Positions 14,727 through 22,126 of a stretch of DNA of 36,495 nucleotides are shown one piece after another; position 1 is the first letter of the stretch; each line of letters begins with the position of its first letter. A model generated the notes under the pieces. That model was not told where the DNA came from. It did not search any database and was given only the letters and a program-made list of their open reading frames with translations. The DNA is from JALYUA01 sp038229875. GTDB taxonomy: Bacteria; Acidobacteriota; Thermoanaerobaculia; UBA5066; Gp7-AA6. The stretch is from contig JBBROA010000030.1 of the NCBI GenBank assembly GCA_038229875.1, forward strand, positions 1 through 36,495. The letters are read 5' to 3'. The position numbers were made by a program, and so were the translations under genes.

Positions 14727-14879
14727 GCCTCGTTCTCGACGTCCGCGGTGGCGCGCCGGCCTTTCCTGAGGACTCGAACCCCGGCGCTTGCGCCGTCAGG
14801 TGGCCGACCGTCACCGCCGTCCCCACCGTCCTGTGGAATCCTTTCAGGACACTCCTGGTTGGAAGTGCCGGGTGAAGTG

Positions 14880-16517
14880 ATGAAAAAAAGCGTCAGCCTC
14901 CTCCGCTTCGTGGCCCTCGGACTCGCCCTCCTTCCCGCGCTGGCGTTCGGCCAGGCGCCACCGCCTGAGGTCCCACCGGCGACCTTCCGGGAGACGGTTC
15001 GCGTGCAGGTTATGGACCTCGACGTGTCCGTGACCGACGCCCGCGGCAATCCCGTTCCGGATCTTTCCCGGGACGATTTTCGGGTGACGGTCGACGGCAA
15101 GCAGGTCCCGATCGACTACTTCACCCGCGTGGCCGAGGGGACGATCCACGCGCCCGACCTCGCCGGAGCCTCTCCCGATCTCGTGCTCGCCGAATACCGA
15201 AAGGGCGCGGAGGCGTACGTGCCGCGCCAGTTCCTGATGTACATCGACACGGGCAACCTCTCGCCGAACAACAAGCGCCGTGGCGTCGAAGCTCTTCGAG
15301 ACCTGGTGACGCGCATGGGACCCTCCGATCTCGGGCGGGTCGTGCTCTTCGACCGCCGCGCGAAGGAACAGACCGACTGGAGCTCGAGCAAGGAGACGCT
15401 TTTCGCCGCGCTGTCGAAGATCGAATCGACCGGCGTCGGTATGTCGCGCCTGTTGACGGAGCAGCAGACGCTCAACCAGATCGACACGACGAGGTCGCGT
15501 TCCAGCCGGGAGTCGTTCGCCCGCGGGTACGCGGAACAGATGAAAGTGGAAGTCACGAACATGCTCCGCGACATGTCCGCGGAGCTGACGACGCTGACCG
15601 CGCTGCCCGGAAAGCGCGCCTTCATTCTGATCTCCGGCGGGTTCGACATGCAGCCCGGATCCGCGATGATGCAGTACGCCGCGGGAACCTTCAGCCTCCG
15701 GGCCTTCGACGTCGGCAACATGAGTAACGAGATCGAGACCCTGGTCCATCGCGCGAACGCCAGCGACGTGACCTTCTACACCGTCGACGCCCGCGGATTG
15801 ACCGCTGAGGGAGGGACCGCCGGCGGAGACGACCCTCTCCTGAACCGGCCCGGGGTTTCGTTCTTCGCGCGGCAGGATAGCCAGGCGGGGCTGCAGTCGC
15901 TCGCCACCGAAACCGGAGGCATCGCGCTTCTGAACACCAACGGGCTCACGAACGGGCTCGAGCGCGTCTACCAGGACACTTCCACGTACTACTCCGTGGG
16001 CGTGAATCTCTCGACGCTGCCGGGCAACGGCATTCGAAACGTCCGCGTGACGGTCACGAGGCCCGGAGTGAACGTGAGATCCCGCCGGACCTTCGCGCCG
16101 AGGTCGCCTGTCGAGCGCGGCGGAGACGTCGCGCAGGCGGCCCTGCGGTCGAACATCCAGTATCGCGGAATCCCCGTTCAGCTATCGACCGCGCCGGCGA
16201 CGAAGGACAAGAAGTACTACACGATGCCGGTCGTCGTCTCGATTCCCGCCTCCGCTCTGACGTTCCTGCCGGATGGTGCCGCGCGCAAGGCGACCGCGGA
16301 CGTCTACATCGGTGTGATGGACGACGCGGGCCGCATGAGCGAGATCGGCCGCCAGGAGGCGAGCTTCACTCTTCCCGCCGACGCGCCCGCAAACGCCCCG
16401 ATCCGCTACACCGCGAAGCTGCAGCTCCGGAAGGGAAACGCGCGGCTGGTCGTGAACGTCCGCGACAAGGAGACGGGAAAGATGGGCACGGCGCGCGCGG
16501 ACGTGCATGTCGAGTAG
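14880..16517 (+). CDS. Exported VWFA-domain protein, acidobacterial type
   Basis: A 545-residue exported protein of the VWA-related family abundant in Acidobacteriota (TIGR03436-like). The signal peptide is KKSVSLLRFVALGLALLPAL to AFGQ. An N-terminal beta domain follows (VMDLDVSVTDARGNPVPDLS, DDFRVTVDGK), then the VWA-like fold from about residue 115 (FLMYIDTGNLSP, a degenerate MIDAS lacking DxSxS), ISGGFDM, and the family's late STYYSVGVNLSTLPGNGIRN / RVTVTRPGVNVRSRRTFA segment. Function is unknown; secretion and adhesion roles are usually guessed. ATG 14880 is chosen because it begins the signal peptide; the open frame upstream is not protein-like. No good Shine-Dalgarno or TAnnnT box is visible. 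It converges on the HDOD gene. Confidence 0.82.
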   Translation: MKKSVSLLRFVALGLALLPALAFGQAPPPEVPPATFRETVRVQVMDLDVSVTDARGNPVPDLSRDDFRVTVDGKQVPIDYFTRVAEGTIHAPDLAGASPDLVLAEYRKGAEAYVPRQFLMYIDTGNLSPNNKRRGVEALRDLVTRMGPSDLGRVVLFDRRAKEQTDWSSSKETLFAALSKIESTGVGMSRLLTEQQTLNQIDTTRSRSSRESFARGYAEQMKVEVTNMLRDMSAELTTLTALPGKRAFILISGGFDMQPGSAMMQYAAGTFSLRAFDVGNMSNEIETLVHRANASDVTFYTVDARGLTAEGGTAGGDDPLLNRPGVSFFARQDSQAGLQSLATETGGIALLNTNGLTNGLERVYQDTSTYYSVGVNLSTLPGNGIRNVRVTVTRPGVNVRSRRTFAPRSPVERGGDVAQAALRSNIQYRGIPVQLSTAPATKDKKYYTMPVVVSIPASALTFLPDGAARKATADVYIGVMDDAGRMSEIGRQEASFTLPADAPANAPIRYTAKLQLRKGNARLVVNVRDKETGKMGTARADVHVE

Positions 16518-16644
16518 GAGCCTGGTCAGGGGTTAGTTTTTGGGGGTGAGTGGAGAGGCGAGAGGCCGCGTACTCTTCCCGATCACAAATGAGTTGACCG
16601 CGGACGACCGCGGCCGTCTCGCTCCCGGTGGTCGCTGCCTGTCG

Positions 16645-18066
16645 CTACCGGCGTCTCGCGCGCTTGCCCTCGAGCGGCGGCAGGCCTAGGAACTGGAACA
16701 CCATGTTCACTTCGGCCGCGATCTCCTCGGTCAGCAGTGGATCGACCGGCTCGTTTCCGAGGCGTCCGATGGCGCAGGCCGGCACGGTCGCGCGCGCCGT
16801 CCGGACGAGCGACGCCGCTTCACTCGGATCGGAGCCGTCGTCTGAGATGACCGATTGGAAATCCGGAGGAAGGCTCCAGGTTTCCGCGAGGCGCACCCCG
16901 AGCGCGGTCCGGTACGCGTCGAGAGTCACGCCGCGAAACGGGCCCGCCGGAAAGTCCATCAGCCGGAAGAGCTCGAAAATCTCGGCGTAGCAGACGGTGT
17001 GCAGCAGGCCGAGGGTATAGGCCCGCTCGCGCGTGGTTCCGTAGCGTTCGGCGTAGTGACCGGCCGCAACCGCGGCTGAGACGCTCGCCCGCCGCAGGGC
17101 CCGCGCGGCGCCGTCGGAATCCGGAATGCGGGAGAAGTCCGGCGCCGTCAGCCTGTCGATCAGGACCGTCACCGCGCGGCCGCCCAGCCGCTCGACGGCG
17201 TCCGGGACCGTTCCGACGGCGTTGTCGCGGTCGACGGAAAGCGCGTTCGCCAGGATGAGGAGATCGAGAGTCAGGTAGGGGTCGAGTGCCGCCACCGGAA
17301 TGACCGCGGCGGGGTCGAGGGGCGCCTTCTTCAGGAGCTCGGACAGCATGACGGCGGTGTCTTCGAAAACGGGCCGCATTGCGACCGTCCGTTCCGAGAG
17401 GGCGCGCAGCCGGTCCACGAACTCGTGAAAGGCTCGCGACAGTTTTCGAGCTTCCTCAGGAGCGATCGAAGTCTCCGTCCGTTCGAGCAGCTCCCAGAAG
17501 CGTTCTTCCGTATCGCGCGGTTCGAACGGCGAGTCCCAGATCTCGGCCTCGTCCTCTTTCTTGCGGCGCGGCCGCCGGCGGTGCGAGTCGTCGAGGTTCT
17601 TGACGCCCTGAAAGGCGAGCGCCTGCCCTCGCAAGGTCAGGCCGATGCGAAGGATCGGCTGGACCCGGTGGTCCGGGTCGTACTCGAACTCCGCCTCGCT
17701 CCACGCAAACATTTCGAACAGCAGTTTTCGGGCGAGCTCCTCCACCCGGAGCGAGAGTCCGTCGTGCGTGTCGTGCCCGCCCTCCAGGATGAGCCGGGTC
17801 AGGTTCTTGTCGCTGGTGAAGTTGCGCGCGAGGAGGTCGTACAGGGTGGCCGCGGGGAGAGCGCCGCTCCGGAGCAGATGAACCCCCAGCCGGTGACGCG
17901 GGATCGAGCCCGAGACGTAGACGATCTCACCCCCGCGCCAGTCGAGGATGCGGCGGTCGCGCCCCTGGGCGAGCGCGAGCCGCCCGGTCCGGTGGTTGAG
18001 CTCCATCCACTGGAGCAGATCGGCAAAGCCGAAGACCTCCAGCCGCCCTCTGAGTTGGTTGGTCAC
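16645..18066 (-). CDS. DUF4388-HDOD fusion signalling protein
   Basis: A 473-residue cytoplasmic regulator. Residues 1-150 are a DUF4388 domain (QLRGRLEVFGFADLLQWMEL, then the helical extension LLFEMFAWSEAEFEYDPDH), related in layout to the DUF4388 gene at 8365. A basic/acidic linker holds RRRPRRKKEDE. Residues about 235-450 resemble an HDOD domain (VIPVAALDPYLTLDLLILAN, AVERLGGRAV, YTLGLLHTVCYAEIF); the catalytic HD pair is replaced by HT, as expected for this non-enzymatic relative of HD phosphohydrolases. HDOD proteins usually act in signalling and motility. I choose GTG 18066, just before the domain; the frame runs further upstream but that part looks non-coding. TACAAT lies 9 nt before it. 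It is divergent from the mutase gene across 151 bases. Confidence 0.8.
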   Translation of the reverse strand: MTNQLRGRLEVFGFADLLQWMELNHRTGRLALAQGRDRRILDWRGGEIVYVSGSIPRHRLGVHLLRSGALPAATLYDLLARNFTSDKNLTRLILEGGHDTHDGLSLRVEELARKLLFEMFAWSEAEFEYDPDHRVQPILRIGLTLRGQALAFQGVKNLDDSHRRRPRRKKEDEAEIWDSPFEPRDTEERFWELLERTETSIAPEEARKLSRAFHEFVDRLRALSERTVAMRPVFEDTAVMLSELLKKAPLDPAAVIPVAALDPYLTLDLLILANALSVDRDNAVGTVPDAVERLGGRAVTVLIDRLTAPDFSRIPDSDGAARALRRASVSAAVAAGHYAERYGTTRERAYTLGLLHTVCYAEIFELFRLMDFPAGPFRGVTLDAYRTALGVRLAETWSLPPDFQSVISDDGSDPSEAASLVRTARATVPACAIGRLGNEPVDPLLTEEIAAEVNMVFQFLGLPPLEGKRARRR

Positions 18067-18075
18067 GGACGATCC

Positions 18076-18081
18076 ATTGTA
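18076..18081 (-). promoter_or_regulatory. Candidate -10 box (TACAAT) for the DUF4388-HDOD gene
   Basis: On the minus strand TACAAT is followed by 9 nt and GTG 18066, with no Shine-Dalgarno between. It shares the divergent spacer with the mutase promoter. Confidence 0.4.
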
Positions 18082-18205
18082 CGGCCCGCCGTCCGCGGCC
18101 GGCGCGTCCCCGGGAGCGCAAATCACTCCAGCGGAGGGAATTCGGAGCGGAAAACAAGCTTCGCGGCGCGCCCGACCCGTTGCCGCCGGACGCTCGGGGC
18201 TGTGC

Positions 18206-18211
18206 CAGAAT
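18206..18211 (+). promoter_or_regulatory. Candidate -10 box (CAGAAT) for the mutase gene
   Basis: CAGAAT is followed by 6 nt (CGTCTC) and GTG 18218. It matches the nAnnnT spacing seen at other starts; no Shine-Dalgarno. Confidence 0.35.
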
Positions 18212-18217
18212 CGTCTC

Positions 18218-19801
18218 GTGAAGGAGAAGCCGCCGGTCCGCGAGAAGGGGCCACGCCGCGAGGTTCCTGCCGAAACGAGCTCCGGCATTCCGATCGCTCC
18301 CTTCTACGGAGAGCCCGCGCCGGGCGAGTTTCCCTTCACGAGGGGCATCACGCGCGAGATGTACCGGGCGCGGCTCTGGACGATGCGCCAGTACGCCGGC
18401 TTCGGATCCGCCAGCGAATCCAACCGCCGGTATCGATACCTCCTCGACCAGGGACAGACCGGACTCTCTGTCGCATTCGACCTCCCGACGCAGATGGGGT
18501 ACGACTCGGACGATCCGGTCGCGCGCGGAGAAGTCGGCCGCGTGGGCGTGGCGATCGCGACGCTGGAGGACATGCGGATCCTGACGGACGGCCTCCCGCT
18601 CGATCGGGTGTCGATTTCCATGACGATCAACTCGACGGCCTCGATCCTTCTGGCGTTCCTGCTCGCGGTGGCGCGCGAGCGCGGACTCTCGTGGGAATCC
18701 CTTTCGGGGACCGTCCAGAATGATTTGCTGAAGGAATACGTCGCGCGAGGCACCTACATCTTTCCTCCCCGGGCCTCCCTGAAGCTCACGACGGACGTCT
18801 TCGAATTCTGCGGGCGGGAAGTGCCCCGCTGGAACACGATCTCGGTCTCGGGGTACCACATCCGGGAGGCGGGATCGACCGCCGTGCAGGAGGTCGCGTT
18901 CACTCTGGGCAACGCGATCGCGTACGTCGAGGCGGCCCTCGCCCGCGGGTTGACCGTGGACGAGTTCGCGCCCCGCATCTCGTTTTTCTTCAACGCGCAT
19001 TCGAATTTCTTCGAAGAAGTCGCAAAATTCCGGGCGGCGCGGTCGCTCTGGGCCGAGATCGTGCGCGATCGCTTCGGAGCGAAGGATCCGCGCTCCTGGC
19101 TCCTTCGCTTCCACGCCCAGACGGCGGGATCCACCCTGACGGCGCAACAGACAGACGTCAACGCGGTGCGTGTCACGCTCCAGGCGCTCTCGGCCGTCCT
19201 CGGCGGCGCCTCCTCGCTGCACACGAACGCCGCCGACGAAGCGCTCGCGCTTCCCACGGAATCCTCCGCGAGGCTAGCCCTTCGAACGCAGCAGGTCATC
19301 GCCTTCGAGTCAGGAGTCGCCGACGTGGCGGATCCGCTGGGTGGCTCGTTTCTGGTCGAGGCCTGGACGGAGGAGATTCGCACCCGCGCCCGTGAGCTGC
19401 TGCGGAAGATCGACTCGCTCGGCGGCGCGGTCGCGGCCATCGAGCAGGGCTTTCTGGGCCGCGAGATCGAGGAGGCCGCGTATGTGGCCCAGAGGGAGGT
19501 GGAGGAGGGCCGGCGGACGATCGTCGGCGTGAACGCCTTCCGCGAGGAAGCGGACGTCCGTCCTCCGCTCCTGACGATCGATCCGGCCGTCGAGCGGGAT
19601 CAGGTCGAGCGGCTGGCCGCCTTCCGGGCCCGACGCGACGGCGCCTCCGCGGCCGCGTCTCTGACGTCGCTCGAGCGCGACGCGGGGGAGGACCGCAATC
19701 TCATGCCGGCGATTCTCACGGCGGTCACGGCGGGGGCGACGCTCGGCGAAGTCGTGGCGCGCCTGAAATCCGTGTATGGAGAACACCTCCCCGGCCGTTA
19801 A
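18218..19801 (+). CDS. Methylmalonyl-CoA mutase family, large catalytic subunit without B12 domain
   Basis: A 527-residue TIM-barrel subunit of an adenosylcobalamin-dependent acyl-CoA mutase, of the split type whose cobalamin-binding chain is encoded elsewhere. It has MRQYAGFGSASESNRRYRYL, GLSVAFDLPTQMGYDSD, GEVGRVGVAI, SMTINSTA, SGYHIREAG (His214) and FHAQTAGSTLTAQQ. Tyr59 (RQYAGF) and Arg177 (ARGTYI) match the pair that marks methylmalonyl-CoA mutases, where isobutyryl-CoA mutases have Phe and Gln; I therefore favour methylmalonyl-CoA over isobutyryl-CoA. Function: (R)-methylmalonyl-CoA to succinyl-CoA in propionate or branched-chain degradation. GTG 18218 starts the family's usual N-terminus; the upstream frame is open but unlike protein. 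No small subunit, epimerase or MeaB chaperone is in the window. Confidence 0.93.
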   Translation: MKEKPPVREKGPRREVPAETSSGIPIAPFYGEPAPGEFPFTRGITREMYRARLWTMRQYAGFGSASESNRRYRYLLDQGQTGLSVAFDLPTQMGYDSDDPVARGEVGRVGVAIATLEDMRILTDGLPLDRVSISMTINSTASILLAFLLAVARERGLSWESLSGTVQNDLLKEYVARGTYIFPPRASLKLTTDVFEFCGREVPRWNTISVSGYHIREAGSTAVQEVAFTLGNAIAYVEAALARGLTVDEFAPRISFFFNAHSNFFEEVAKFRAARSLWAEIVRDRFGAKDPRSWLLRFHAQTAGSTLTAQQTDVNAVRVTLQALSAVLGGASSLHTNAADEALALPTESSARLALRTQQVIAFESGVADVADPLGGSFLVEAWTEEIRTRARELLRKIDSLGGAVAAIEQGFLGREIEEAAYVAQREVEEGRRTIVGVNAFREEADVRPPLLTIDPAVERDQVERLAAFRARRDGASAAASLTSLERDAGEDRNLMPAILTAVTAGATLGEVVARLKSVYGEHLPGR

Positions 19802-20172
19802 ATCGAAGTAAGTCCATGCGGAAAAAGCGTTTGCGGGTGTGGAAAACGACCCGCGGCCTCCGCGGCATGGCTCCCGACGTCCTCCGGTTTCCGGCGCAAG
19901 TTGCTAATTCATTGAAAGGGAAAGACTTCTTTTCACGCACAGGAGTCGGTGCAATCCGGGCTCCGATCAATGGTTTTGGTGATTTTTCGCCACTTTCCAC
20001 AGGCATTTCGACAGGGTTTTCCGCTGCCTCTTCGGAAATCTCTCACCGGCGCGGAATCATTGGGGAATGGACCGAAACGCGCGGCGCCCGTCGTCTGAGC
20101 GGGGCGCAAGTCGCCGGCCTCGCGGCAGAGGGTTCCGGAATGTCGATCGCGCCGAGAAATCGGCGTTGCCCG
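19802..20172. other. Gene-poor convergent gap with an AT-richer core and DnaA-box-like words
   Basis: No convincing gene between the convergent mutase and tdk stops. A T-less hairpin GCGGGT/ACCCGC (19833-19854) follows the mutase. The stretch about 19905-20010 is clearly AT-richer than its surroundings. TGTGGAAAA (19838-19846; TTTTCCACA on the minus strand) fits a relaxed DnaA box, and CTTTCCACA (19993-20001) is a weaker one. No dnaA, dnaN or gyrB is near, so an origin is unlikely on present evidence. It could also hold a small RNA. Confidence 0.35.
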
Positions 20173-20742
20173 TTACTGCGCCCGGTCGGGCGGCTCGAAG
20201 CAGCGCCGGCACCGCGCCTCGTAAACGCTCTGCCCGCCGACCACGACCCGCTCGTCGCTCTCGACCAGACGCTGCGTGTTGTTGGCGGGAGAGCCGCAGC
20301 GCACACAGATTGCGAGGGTCTTCGTGACGTCCTCCGCGACGGCCATCAGAGACGGGATCGGCTCGAACGGGTTGCCGCGGTAGTCCTTGTCGAGCCCCGC
20401 CACGATGACGCGCTTTCCCTGGTCCGCCATACGCTGGCACGCCGCCACGAGACCCGCATCGAAGAACTGGGCCTCATCGACCCCGACCACCTCCGTCCGG
20501 TGGTCGAGCTTCGCGAGCAGGTCCTCGCTCGAGGACACGGACGTCGAGGGCAGCCGCATCTCGCTGTGCGACACGATCTCGGCGACCGCGAAACGGTCGT
20601 CGATGGCCGGCTTGAAGATCTGGACACGCTGCTTCGCGATGATGGCGCGCCGCAGGCGCCGGATGAGCTCTTCGCTCTTTCCGGAAAACATGCTTCCGCA
20701 GATGACTTCGATCCAGCCGAGCTGGGTCTTGATGAGCGACAT
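20173..20742 (-). CDS. tdk: Thymidine kinase
   Basis: A 189-residue type II thymidine kinase that phosphorylates thymidine with ATP in the salvage pathway. It has the P-loop GSMFSGKSEEL (16-26), a VGVDEAQFF segment with the catalytic Glu90 following Asp89, a lasso-like region near AGLDKDYRGNPFEPIP, and a structural zinc site with Cys146, 149, 178 and 181. Length and motifs are normal for TK1-like bacterial enzymes. ATG 20742 is used; TAACAT lies 9 nt upstream with no Shine-Dalgarno. It is the last gene of the minus-strand nth - deoxyribosyltransferase-like - tdk set, starting 31 bases after the previous stop, so it may be co-transcribed or have its own promoter. Confidence 0.97.
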   Translation of the reverse strand: MSLIKTQLGWIEVICGSMFSGKSEELIRRLRRAIIAKQRVQIFKPAIDDRFAVAEIVSHSEMRLPSTSVSSSEDLLAKLDHRTEVVGVDEAQFFDAGLVAACQRMADQGKRVIVAGLDKDYRGNPFEPIPSLMAVAEDVTKTLAICVRCGSPANNTQRLVESDERVVVGGQSVYEARCRRCFEPPDRAQ

Positions 20743-20751
20743 GGGGCGCGG

Positions 20752-20757
20752 ATGTTA
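20752..20757 (-). promoter_or_regulatory. Candidate -10 box (TAACAT, overlapping TATAAC) for tdk
   Basis: The minus strand reads ATATAACAT before tdk; TAACAT is 9 nt from the ATG at 20742. No Shine-Dalgarno fits in the leader. Confidence 0.3.
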
Positions 20758-20773
20758 TATCGATGGTCAGGAG

Positions 20774-21271
20774 TCAGGGGTCAGCCCTGTACCGCGCTCG
20801 CAGCGCTGCCTTCAGTTCTTCGAAACTTCCGAAGACCTCGTCGGCCGCGGCGAGGACCCAGCCCGAGGCTTCCGCGACGGGCATCCCGAGGACCAGGAAC
20901 ACCGGCTTCCCGATCCGATGGGCGAGCGTGATCTCGGCGGCTGTTCCGCCGCCCTGGGCCGAGCGCGTGTCCCAGAACGCGATCAGGTAGTCGCTCTGCC
21001 TCTCGATCCGGTCGAGGTCCCAGGCGATGATCTTGCGGACGGTCTGCCGGAACCGGCGCGGGTCGTCATTTTTCCAGGCGCGGAAATTCGCCTGCTCCTC
21101 CGGGTCCAGGTTCTTCGCCTCGTCCGCCGCGGGGTCGTACACGGCGTGGCCGAGATCCTTCTCCAGAAAGGCGCGAATGCCGGACCGCCAGCCCTTTCCG
21201 AGGTCGGGAGCATGCTCGATGGCGCCGGAAAGGTACGCCTCGGGCGCCGCCCCCGCCTGCACCTTCGTCAA
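20774..21271 (-). CDS. Nucleoside 2-deoxyribosyltransferase-like protein
   Basis: About 165 residues. It begins near AYLSGAIEHAPD, the YLxGPI-type strand/loop of the nucleoside 2-deoxyribosyltransferase superfamily (PF05014), then KGWRSGIRAFL, VYDPAADE, VRKIIAWDLDRIERQSDYLI and GGTAAEITLAHRIGKPVF; the Glu in AAEI is the candidate catalytic nucleophile. These enzymes swap or hydrolyse the base of (deoxy)nucleosides or nucleotides, which fits the neighbours tdk and nth. The substrate is not certain, and some relatives are only binding proteins. Start choice is open: TTG 21271 overlaps the nth stop (TTGA), GTG 21262 is 9 bases inside. Confidence 0.7.
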   Translation of the reverse strand: MTKVQAGAAPEAYLSGAIEHAPDLGKGWRSGIRAFLEKDLGHAVYDPAADEAKNLDPEEQANFRAWKNDDPRRFRQTVRKIIAWDLDRIERQSDYLIAFWDTRSAQGGGTAAEITLAHRIGKPVFLVLGMPVAEASGWVLAAADEVFGSFEELKAALRARYRADP

Positions 21272-22026
21272 CTCCCCGAGAAGAGCGGCACGCCGATCTT
21301 CGGACAGAGCGCGTTGACGGGGCAGATCTCGCAGCGGGGCCGCCGGGCCACGCAGACCTGGCGGCCATGAAAAATCAGCCGGTGCGCCGCGAGCGTGCGC
21401 CGGCCCTTCGGAACCAGGGCGTTCATGTCGTCTTCGACGCGAACGGGATCTTCTTCGCGGGTAAACCCGAGACGCCGCGCGAGCCGGCCCACGTGCGTGT
21501 CGACTACGAACCCCTCGTCCTTCGCAAACGCGTTGCCGAGGATAACGTTGGCCGTCTTGCGCCCGACCCCGGGAAGCCGGACGAGCTCCTCCATCGTGTC
21601 GGGCACCCGCCCCCCGTACTCGGCCGCCATGGCCGCCCCGGCCCGCCTGAGGCTCTTCGCCTTGGAATTGAAGAAACCCGTCGTCCGGATGTCGTTCTCG
21701 AGCTCGCCCGGCGCCGCGCGGGCGTAGTCCGCCGCCGTCCGGTATTTCGAGAAAAGGGTCGGAGTGACGAAATTGACCCGCACGTCCGTGCACTGGGCGG
21801 ACAGCACGGTTGCGACGAGCAGCTCGAGCGGGGAGGAGAAGTCGAGTGCGCAGCGCGCGTCGGGATATGCCTTCGCGAGGCGGGAGAAAACCGCCCGCGC
21901 CCGTTGACGCCTCTGCTCCAGAGTTTCGCGCGGCGGGCGCCTTCGGCGCGGGGGCGTCGCCGCTCGAGGCGAGGGGAGAGTTGCGGCGCGAGCGCCACGA
22001 GCGATGCGTCTGACGGGTCTGACCAC
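21268..22026 (-). CDS. nth: Endonuclease III (DNA glycosylase/AP lyase)
   Basis: A 252-residue base-excision-repair enzyme that removes oxidised pyrimidines and nicks AP sites. An Arg/Pro-rich extension of about 35 residues precedes the core. The HhH motif LPGVGRKTAN (151-160) has the catalytic Lys157, and VVDTHV gives the catalytic Asp176. A 4Fe-4S cluster is shown by Cys225, 232, 235 and 241 (C-x6-C-x2-C-x5-C). LLVATVLSAQCTD is family-typical. GTG 22026 follows TAAAAT by 6 nt, with no Shine-Dalgarno. The stop overlaps the next start, so the deoxyribosyltransferase-like gene is coupled to it. Confidence 0.96.
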   Translation of the reverse strand: MVRPVRRIARGARAATLPSPRAATPPRRRRPPRETLEQRRQRARAVFSRLAKAYPDARCALDFSSPLELLVATVLSAQCTDVRVNFVTPTLFSKYRTAADYARAAPGELENDIRTTGFFNSKAKSLRRAGAAMAAEYGGRVPDTMEELVRLPGVGRKTANVILGNAFAKDEGFVVDTHVGRLARRLGFTREEDPVRVEDDMNALVPKGRRTLAAHRLIFHGRQVCVARRPRCEICPVNALCPKIGVPLFSGS

Positions 22027-22032
22027 TCCGGG

Positions 22033-22038
22033 ATTTTA
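22033..22038 (-). promoter_or_regulatory. Candidate -10 box (TAAAAT) for leaderless nth
   Basis: The minus strand reads GATAAAAT, 6 nt (CCCGGA), then GTG 22026. No Shine-Dalgarno is possible in this spacing. Confidence 0.45.
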
Positions 22039-22126
22039 TCCGGGTCAGTTGCACAGGTTTCGTGGCATTGACCGGGACTCCGCCCGGTGATGTACTTCGC
22101 GAGCTTCCAAAGGGGACATCATCCGC

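Noticed and set aside
14762..14800. tRNA-like T-arm (GGTTCGAGTCC on the minus strand)
   Set aside because: The flanking bases do not form the T-stem, and no acceptor or anticodon arm is found.
13138..14826. Long open frame antisense to the GWxTD gene
   Set aside because: Low-complexity Gly/Arg sequence from the Ala/Pro-rich linkers of the real gene.
19816..20931. Open plus-strand frame from the mutase-tdk gap into tdk
   Set aside because: Most of it is antisense to tdk, and the gap portion shows no domain or start signal.
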